Part shown: positions 49,801 to 60,400 of the stretch, one piece after another
How the letters are laid out: each line of letters starts with the position of its first letter
Numbering within the stretch: position 1 is the stretch's first letter
Assembly: GCF_905220365.1 (NCBI RefSeq)
Contig: NC_061129.1
Coordinates: 2,232,803-2,296,802, forward strand
Length of the DNA: 64,000 nucleotides
Direction: 5' to 3'
Source: Vanessa cardui
Lineage: Eukaryota; Arthropoda; Insecta; Lepidoptera; Nymphalidae
Notes under the pieces: model-generated
The model's database searches: none
Told to the model about the DNA's origin: nothing
What the model saw: only the letters and a program-made list of their open reading frames with translations
Made by a program: the position numbers and the translations under genes

Positions 49801-52800
49801 AATTACAATTAATGCAAATTTCAAAGAGAAGTAATTTCAATTTTTCAACATTCATAATAGGTTTTACTTGGTGGTAGGGCTTTGTGCAATCCCGCCTGGG
49901 TAGGTACCACCCACTCATCAGTTATTCTACCGCCAAACAACAGTACTCGGTATTGTTGTGTTCCGGTCTGAAGGGTGAGTGAGCCAGTGTAACTACAGGC
50001 ACAAGGGACATGACATCTTAGTTCCCAAGGTTGGTGGCACATTGACGATGTAAGGAATAGTTAATATTTCTCACAGCGTCATGTCTATGGGTGATGGTGA
50101 CCACTTACCATCAGGTGGCTCATATGCTCGTCCGCCAACCCATACCATAAAAAAAAGGTTGGAGGGAAAGCTCTGTCGTATTTTAAAGAAAATACTTGAA
50201 TTGAGTTATGAAAATATATATTTAATATGAATTAATTATATACGCCCCTTTATTTGTTAAACTTGTTGCCATCTTTCAAACAAAAATCCCAATAACCCAC
50301 CAGTCAGATCTTTTTATTAACGAGAAAAAAATACCTGCTTATTTAAAAATACGACAGAACTTTCCCACCAACCTTATATATCCAATGATACTAAAAACTT
50401 AAAATAAACTTTAAGTATATCGCCACAGAGTCGAATATCGCGTACCTCTTGGCAACCTTTACGACATCCAAGTCCTGTTTGACGCTGACGGCGAGGTGCT
50501 CGAAGCGATTGCTCTCAGCGATGTTTCCCATCGCCTTGTAGTGGTCTCTGTTCGTCAGGCAGAGCTTGAGCTGGCTCGTCAGCTGCTGGTGCAAGCGACT
50601 CATCACATCCTCGTCGTCCAAGCTGATGGTTGAGTCGTCTGGCGGATCGCAATCCTCGTTCGATATTACGTCGAAACTGCAAGTTTTAATATATAAATGT
50701 ACATCTTACACATTAATAGTTTATATATTATAATATAAAGATATTTTTGACGCAGTGATTATGGGAAGATAGCTGCAGGTAAATTGGTTATGGTCTGATT
50801 TTGAAGAGTGTAGAAAAATAAAGAGGATTATTGATTGCAATTCACCAATTTTTTGTGATTTAACAAATAATCAATTTTAGAAAGCGGAAGAAAGTTAGTG
50901 GTTGGCTAGAGAAACTACGTATATTTAAAAAAAAAAAAAAAAAAAAAAACAAAACAAAATTAAAGAAAATTGAAATCGACAAACTTCAATTGTTTTGAAT
51001 AAATGCGAAGTTTCGTAGACCCACTAGTTATATTATAATTATTGAAATGGTATCTTAAAGAGCTATGAAGATTTCAGTGCGAATACGCTATCAACACTAG
51101 TAGGCACTGTTCAGTATATAAATCGGTATATTCTGAATATACTTGATATACATACAGATTTTTTATAATAGAGTGTTTTAACATGGCAAGTGGAGGGGGG
51201 GCGGCAAGTCAAAATCAAAATCAAAGTATACTTTATTCAAGTGGGCTTTTACAAGCACTTTTGAATCGTCATTTAACAATTAAGTGAAGCTACCACCGGT
51301 TCGGAAAGTAGATTCTACCGAGAAGAACCGGCAAGAAACTCAGTAGTTACTCTTTTTTTTAATTTCAAAAATTTAAAAAAATACAGTCATGTTAGTTAAT
51401 TTCCAAGTCAATACAATTACTAAATTAATATATCCCGCCTGGAAGCCAACAGGCATTAATTCCACGCTTTTTTATCATCTACAAAATCTTGTATCGAATA
51501 ATACGCCTTTTTCACCAATGTATTTTTTATAAACGATTTGAATTTACGAGACGGCAAAGTTAAAAATGTCTGTGGAATTTTATTATAGAAATGGATACCT
51601 TGCCCCAAGAAAGATTTATTGACTTTGCGGAGTCACGAGACTGACATTTTGGACATCCAAAATGTCAGTCTCGTGGTAACTCGTGATAAGGCAAATACCC
51701 CCCCCCCCCTCAGGTTATTTAAGGAGGTGGGGTCAGTCTCACGTGTCCTCGATGCGCCTCTTGTCGGAGGGCGGCAGAGGCAGCGAGCGCAGGTCGACGG
51801 CGAGCCCGCCTCGCGCCGCCTCGAGGACGCCGTCGAAGCCCTTCGCCGCGCGCAGGTACTCCTTCGCCCGCTCTATGTCCCCTGCGGACATATTGTGTTC
51901 CAGTTAATCTCTCTTACGATACCAAACTCATTTATTCATTTTCATTTCGATATAGCGATACTTATAAAACATATGATACATGTATAGTATGACACAATTT
52001 AGATGTAGCATCGGAAAATGCAATGGAATGAAAATAAAACCGATTACTGCCGATTTACACAACCAATAGAAATAGCTCCCTATCGCGCCATTCGACGCTA
52101 TTCGTCGCTATAGATTCACGCGTCAGAGAAAGCAAGTGCATGTAAATCGACGCGTCAAATTGACGAACATATTAGGTCATATGATATTACAAGTTATTAC
52201 GTTTGTGCAAAGATCATATTCGCATGAGAAATAAATATTGATAATTTGGGATAGCGTACTCAATTCGGATGTGATCGGTTTTACGAATTTTGCCGATGCG
52301 ACATCTAAGTTGTGTCGTACTATAATTTCTTTCTCTTCACTATATAAATAAACCTATATTGAACAAGTAGCAGCCTGTAAATTTCTCACTGCTGGGAACA
52401 ACGCCTCCTCTCACTTTGAGGAGAAGGTTTGGAACATATTCAATACACGCTGTTCCGATGCAAGTTGGTGGAATGCACATGTGGCAGAATTTCTATGAAA
52501 TTTGTCACATGCAGGTTTCCTCACGATGTTTTCCTTCACCGCTGAGCACGAGATGAATTATAAAGACAAACTAAGCACATGAATCAGCGGTGTTTGCCTG
52601 GGTTTGAACCCGCAATCATCGGTTAAGATGCACGCGTTCTAACCACTGGGCCATCTCGACTCTTGCCAAACTAATTTATTCAAATTATTCAATTAAAGGG
52701 ATACTTATAAAACAAATGATACGTGTAATTTCAATTTCTTCGCTGTATAAATAAACCTATACTTTGACATTTAATTTTTGAAGTTATAATTGTTTCGCGC

Positions 52801-55800
52801 GGCTTGAATTATTTATCAGAGTGAATATGCCATGTCATATAAGTGCGCGCAGGTATATGACATGAAAATTGCATAATGAAGTTGCTCGCTAAGCCGCTCA
52901 TTAAGTGTAAAGTCAATCGAGATAGACAACTTCACACCTTATCTTGTATTACAATATTTACTTAATTATATATTTAAATTGAAATAGTTTCATCAATATA
53001 TATAAAACTATTCCGTTACTGAATGACAACGCACAGCCTAAACCACTGGATCTAGAGCCTTGAAATTTGGCACAAGTATACCTTGAGTATCCTAGAGGTA
53101 GGAAGGGATAAGTAAGAAGGGATTTTTCAAACTATAAATGAGATTTTTATTTTCGAACCAAAGTAGCTCTATCTCCGTAACCAAAATTATTAGGGGTTTC
53201 AAACTCAGCATGCAAGTAGATTATAACAACAACGAAAAACTATTTTTAGGATATTTCAGAATTCCCAAGGGATAGAGAATAAATGACTCGTTTATCAAAC
53301 GATTAAGAACCATTTTTAATTACAACGAAGAAGTAAAACTTCATCACGAACCATCCTTCTTCGCCATGATAGCAGCGTCCTTGAACTGCTTCTGTCGGTG
53401 CAGCAGTAATGCCAGCTGCTTCTGGTAGCGGCCCGGCTGCGCTACCGGTCGCGCAGCCGGGGACGCCGGCAGCGCGACCGGCGCTGGCGACGGAGCCGGG
53501 GCCGCCGGCGCCGGTTTGCTCGGCGATGCGTGAGACTGCAATGTACACCCTGTATTATGTACTGTATATTTAATATTATTTTTCTTTCTCAACATCCTCT
53601 TATAGCTGTAACTCATTTATTTTAATTTAATTTTTCAAAACTCAATATAACCAAATTTTAAAAAAAAGTTTCGTTCTTTCATTATTGTAATATAACTTAT
53701 GACTACCGACAATAGTCTTATACAGGCGCAGTTACAAGTTACAGTTACAAGTAATTAAAAACGGTTATGTTTTAAATTACTTGTATTGTTTTTCGCCATG
53801 ATGTATTACTTAAAACCATTCGTGTTTATTAGTTTTTGAAAATAAAAAAAATAAACAATTACAATTTAAAAAATTGTACCTTAAGGGATCTCCCCTTAGG
53901 GTACAATTTATTTAAATACATTAGACAAATAAACACCACTGTCGTATAAAAATAGGTCTTCAATTAACATAATATGTATTTTAAGTTAATCTGTAAATAT
54001 AAACAACATTTATTTTTATGGCATAGGTGGCAAACGAGCAGGAGGCTCACCTGATGGAAAGTGACTACCACCGCCCATGGACATCTGCAACACCAGGGGG
54101 CTTGCAGGTGCGTTGCCGGCCTTTAAGGAAGGAGTACGCTCTTTTCTTGAAGGTTCCCATGTCGTATCGGTTCGGAAAAACCGCCGGAGAAAGCTGGTTC
54201 CATAAAGTGGTTGTGCGAGGCAGAAAATGTCTGAGAAATCGCGCTGTTGTGGATTTTCGGACATCAAGATGGTGCGGGTGATACTTAGAATTTTGGCGAG
54301 ATGTCCGAAGGTGAAATTCAGCAGCCGGGATTAATCCGAACAATTCCTCGGAACATTCCCCGTGAAAAATTCGGTAGAAGATGCAGAGTGATCCAACATC
54401 TCTACGCAAAGCCAAAGGATCAAGGAGATCAGAAAGGGCTTGATCGTCTATAGCTCGAGCCGCTCTACGTTGAATGCGGTCAAATGGAAGGAGCTGGTAC
54501 TGGGGAGCACCCGCCCATAGGTGAGAGCAGTACTCCATGTGAGGCCGAATTTACGCCTTGTAAAGTTTAAGGCGATGGGCCGACGTGAAATACTGTCTCG
54601 CTTTGCTGAGCACACCCAGCTTTTTTGAAGCCAATTTGGCTTTGCCTTCCAATTGACCACGGAACTGAACGAGGCTCGAAATATCAACGCCAAGTATTCC
54701 GATACTACCTGTAGCGGCTATCGGAATGTTCTCAAATTGTGGAGATACGACAAATGGTGTTTTTTTAGCGGTTAACGCGCAAACTTGCGTCTTTTTGGGG
54801 TTGAAATGGACTAGATTTAGTCGGCCCCAATTCGAGACTTCGTTTAACGAAGATTCGATTTCAGACACAAGTTTGTTCCGGTTCTCTTCGACGTTTTCCC
54901 GAGAAATATTAGCGCGGCCGGTGTATAAGGTGTCTACGGTACTGTCGTCTGCAGAGCAATGAATGTTCCCGATTTGCAACAAATCATTGATATGCAGAAG
55001 AAACAGAGTGGGTGATAGAACGCAGCCTTGTGGAACACCAGCATTGACGAATTTTAAGTCAGAGCATGCACCGTCGACAACGAGCTTGTTGCTCCGATCT
55101 GCCAAAAAGCTGGTAATCCAATTGCATATTATTATTTCCCGGGAAGCCCATAGGAAGGAAGCTTCGAAAGAAGCGCTTTGTGCCATACGCGATCGAATCC
55201 ACGCGAGAAAAGCTGCAGCCAACAGACAGTGAGTGTATATACTAATTTGTAGATAACAAAAAATATTTTATATGGCAACACATGTCAGTGCAGTAATGAT
55301 TAAAGGGCTGCTATATTAATGTAAGTACTTACCCCCTCAGTGGGTATGGGTGCGTACCCATTGGGAGTGGGGAGTTCATCCACGGGTATAGGTCTCCCCG
55401 CTTTATGAAGTTTGATGGCGTCTTGGTATTGCTTCACGATTCTTCCCATTCGACGGGCCTTCGACGTGTTTCCTTCTTCCTTCGCTTTCGATTCTTGTTG
55501 CTATCGTATAAAATATATACTATTAAATAAACTCAGTTTAAAATTATATTATTATTAACAATAAGCAGTATTATCTGATGACTTTACTAATCTCGTTCCA
55601 TACATTTGCTTTTAAAAAGCCATCTATTCATTGTATGTCATTTAAAAACTGTTTTGTCAACTGTACCTAAAATACTTCAAATTTTTTCCCATTATTTTAA
55701 CAACCAGTTATTTGATTTAAATTCAGATAACCTGCAAGGAAATCAATTTATGCCAAACTTTTTTCTTTGGGATTTATCTATAATATATAATAAGTGACAA

Positions 55801-57446
55801 GCATCAAATTCGCGCACTATAAAAAAATATTAATCTAATTAAAATATTTTAATTAATATCATATACCTGGAAACAAGCAAGCCTCTGTCGTAGAGCCTCA
55901 TCAACAGTGGAAGCAGTTATCAATCCAGCTGGTTCAGGGACTGGCTCTGGTGTTGGTTCTGTAATATATATTTCTTATCACAAAAATTTAACGATTAATT
56001 TACCAAGTAGAAAGATGGCTTGTACCACCTAATGCTTTGCCTTAGAAGAAGAAGTAAGCTATTACTTTCATTGTCAAGAAGTTATATAGAAGATATATCA
56101 TCCTTTTTAACAGTATTTATCTAAATGAAATCAGGATTCTACCCTATAAGGTACTGTCATATAAAATCAAGATAACTAACAGCTTATAAAACGTCATATA
56201 AGCAGATAAGTGTCAACTTATTAATGTAATTATTATAAATTAAAAACACAAATCATTATTATTTATTTATTTAACACACCAATTACATAAAACAACATCG
56301 CACGAATAAAAAAACACGAATGATACATAGTTGTATTGTGTGCAGGGGCTGATACAAGTGGAGGGGATTTGGAAGTATCACACAAAGTGTAATGGATACA
56401 TATAGTAATTGGCTGCTGTGGGAAACATATAGGAGAGGTCTCGTGAGTACATTAGAATACAATGTAAAAAAAATATATAGTAATTGTTATTCATTTTATA
56501 TACATACTTGGTATAAACCCTAATATACCTATATATTATATGATTTTAATTCAACATTTCTAATATGTCAATATATTTTTTTAATAAAATTAATCTCTGT
56601 GCTTTGTCAATTTCATAAATAATATTTATGTATTTTATTTTTATATTTTTGTAAATAGTTTGATGATCATTTTAATTAATAATTTATTTATATATTTATC
56701 CATACATACATTATTTAAATAATTAGCAAATCTGTCAATTTAAAAAAATACTTTTGCACTTGTTAATCAGAGCATGGTGATCTTACTATCTACCTATCAA
56801 ATATATTACCAATTATTATTATATTATAATAATCGTTTCATCTTAAATCAATCTGAGAAATATGACCATTTAAAATACTTTCCGAATATATGAAGTTAGT
56901 CTTTAATTTTAGCAAATCTAATACTAGGTAAATGAAAAGCCTGTGATATTCACTGACTATGTTTTAAATATTCACCACGATCCATTGAGGCTTTCATGAT
57001 CAACACTATTATTATTAACACCTATTGGTATATATATGTGTATAGTTCATAAACATATATGTTATGTAATAATGTAAATATATCTCTACATTTTTTGTTA
57101 GTGATTAATAAAAAATAAAAATGTTAGTTTATAGATTAAAAGCAAACTTAATCGTTTCACCACCATCAGATATAACAAGTTAAATTATTCACCCGCAGAG
57201 TGTTGAGTATGGTCCTCTTCTTTCTGCTGTTCTCGGAATGCTGTAGCGATGGTCTCCGGTGTGGGCAGTTCTGTTAGGTCCATTTCTTGGCCGGACTTGT
57301 ATGCTTCGACCACGATGTCGAACTGCTTGACTACCTTCAAGTATTCTAATGCCATTGCTTTCTCACCGGCGTGCTTGCTTGCCAATGCTGCAGCTTTGAA
57401 CTCTTCCTGCCGCTCTATACACAACAGAAATGTATATCATTGTAAT

Positions 57447-57486
<40 letters not shown>

Positions 57487-60400
57487 GGATAAAAGTCCAT
57501 GTATTTTGTTACATTTTTGGGTCGTATTGTTATTTTTTAATTTAATTACCTTATATAGATTTCACTACTTTCGAATTTGAATATGTGTTCGCGATATTTA
57601 ATCGTATTTGTGTTTAAATACCCAAGTCATGACATACATTTAAATTACAGTCAATGAGTATAACATTTTAAACAAAGTATGTTTGCTGAAACACTCACTC
57701 AAAATGAAGGTTAGCCCTTCAGATTTGGCAGGATTTGTGTCGTCGAGGGCGGGCGGCGGGGGCGGCGGCTCGCGGGGCTCGGGCGGCGAGGGCGCCGGCT
57801 CGCGGGGCTCGGGCCGCGCGGACGACGAGCGCGGCGGGGGCTGCGGCGGGGCCTCGGCCTCGCGGGGCGCGGGCTGCGGCTCCGCAGGCTTGCCGATGCT
57901 GACGGGAGGAGGGATATCCTCATCCTTGATAGCTCTCCCAGCCTTCGCCTGTTTCAGAAGATCGTTCAGAGTCTTGATACCTCGATTGAATCTGAGGAAT
58001 AAAATTTAAACATATATAAGTATGGAATTGACATGCTACATAGCAGTGAGCTGAGATGGCCCAGTGGTTAGAACGCGTGCATCTTAACCGATGATTGCGG
58101 GTTCAAACCCAGGCAAGCACCACTATATATATATGTGTTTAATTGTGTTTATAATTCATCTCGTGCTCGGCGGTGAAGGAAAACATCGTGAGGAAACCTG
58201 CATGTGTCATTCATCGAAATTCTGTCACATGTGCATTCCACCAACCCGCATTGGAACAGCGTGGTGAAATATGTTCCAATCTCTCTCCTTAATGGAAGAG
58301 GAGGCCTTATCTCAGCAGTGGGAAATTTACAGGCTGTTACTTTACTTTTTACTTTATAGCAGCACATTGTCACTTATGCCGAGAACTCCAAATGAAAATG
58401 AAAAATTGCAAAATATTTAATAGAGCTAATTATGAAACTGTACAATGTGTGCATATGATTTTACTTTTAACAGAAACAAATCAAATAGGATGCTTGCAAG
58501 TAATTCATTCTGCCTCACTTAAGAACATGCTCTTTTATATACATGCTTGTCACACCTCACATTAGGCAGCACAATAATCAAGAAGTAGCATTGTTGCTTA
58601 TTATTTTATTAAAGTAATGAATCTATGAATTTTTCATAAATATAAAACAACTTTCGAGTCGAGATGGCCCAGTGGTTAGAACGCGTGCATCTTAACCGAT
58701 GATTGCGGGTTCAAACCCAGGCAAGCACCGCTGATTCATGTGCTTAATTTGTCTTTATAATTTATCTCGTGCTCAGCGGTGAAGGAAAACATCGTGAGGA
58801 AACCTGCTTGTAACAAATTTCATAGAAATTCTCCTACATGTGTATTCCACCAACCCACTTTGGAACAGCGTGGTGGAATATGTTCCAAACCTTTCCTCAA
58901 AGGGAGAGGAGGTCTTTAGTCCAGCAGCGGGAATTTACAGGCTGTTGTTGTTAAAACAACTTTTACATATAACCTATATAATGTATTTAAGTGTGTAAAA
59001 CAAAGAAAAATGGGAGTAACCTTCTAGCCCGACTGCTGTCCCCATTTGCCTTGGCCATTTTCTCAGCTAGTGTATAGTCAGACAATCTCTCCTGTAACAG
59101 TGTTACTGTGCTATTCTCACTGCCGGAAGGTGGTGGAGGTGCAGGGCGATTAGTGCGTGGACGCTCTACAGGAGGGTCTTCATCATCTATGGCTAGCTCT
59201 TGCAATTCATTCAGCAAGTCTGGGTCATCTTCATCACCTAAAAATAACAAAATGATTATAATTTAAGATTAGTTACTTTATGACACAAAAATTTTATAAA
59301 TATTAAATAAAGTATGTATGTATTTACAAAACAATGTAATTAGTCTATTTGAAAAAAAAAGGTTTCATTTTATGTTTCATCATAATAATTGCATCTAATT
59401 AAGAGACCATAATAATACACAATATATGTACAAACATGTTGTATTGCTAAATTAAAATACCAATCACTTTTTAAATCCATCACAAGATAAGGTAGAAAAA
59501 GAACAAATTCATACAAAACCTTAAACAAAAGTCATATTATTCTAGCTATATATTAGGTAAAACTATGTTATATTTTTCATACAATAATATATTTTTTATA
59601 CATGTAAAATGTTACATGTTAAACTTATGTATGATAAAGTATAGTAACAGCTGAAAATAACTGGGGACTGTGATGAAATGAAAAATTGTCATTCCTCATA
59701 CAAAGCACATGAAACATCAAATTTGAAGGTGATAAATTTAATTAAATAAGATAAAAACCTGAAACATCTTCATCTGAAGGGATGTCTTTCAAACTGGCTG
59801 CTATCATAGCATCTAGGTCAGCTGGCGCTGCAGGAGCTGGTTTTCTTGGTCGGGGCTTTTTACCACCACTGATAGCTGCTAATTCTGCTTCAAGATCTAC
59901 ATCATCATCTGATAGATCCATTGGTTCATCTGCATCATCCAGATCTGGTATATCTAAGAGACCAAACTGAAAAAGAAGATTTAAGCCTGATATTCATCAC
60001 AAAGATAGTATACATCTTTATATTATTTATACATCTAGATAGTATCATAATATAAAAGAACTTAATCAAATGAACCAGCTTTATTATCTTGGTGCACAAG
60101 ACTTGAAGCTGACCAAATATCATACTTCATTACAAGTGTGTAGGTACAAAGTGGCCAATAGTTAGCTAATTTTTTTTTACAGTATTTTTGGCTTAAGTAG
60201 TCTGTCTACAGATATAAATAATTAAAATGAGCTACAACATTTATTATTTTGTGAAATGCTTTTCTAAATAAATTTGTGCACAAGTAAATTTAAATTTAAA
60301 GGTTACAACTTATATTTTGTCAAGGTTCAGGCAGCAGGTTCTGTTTACATACAAATCAGCTGTTAAGTTTATTACGTCATTTTGATATCTAATATTTACA

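Noticed and set aside
54726..55232. Plus-strand open frames opposite the LINE
   Set aside because: Antisense readings of the reverse-transcriptase fragment.
57711..57923. Arginine/proline-rich frame on the minus strand
   Set aside because: An out-of-frame reading of lgd exon 4.
57683..58009. 108-codon glycine/serine-rich frame opposite lgd exon 4
   Set aside because: It is the antisense reading of the GC-rich PEPREP coding block; open only because the DNA lacks AT-rich stop codons.
58048..58130. tRNA-like segment with A- and B-box in SINE copies
   Set aside because: It has box motifs but cannot form a full cloverleaf and is followed by the SINE body, so it is not a functional tRNA gene. 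The same holds for the other family A heads.
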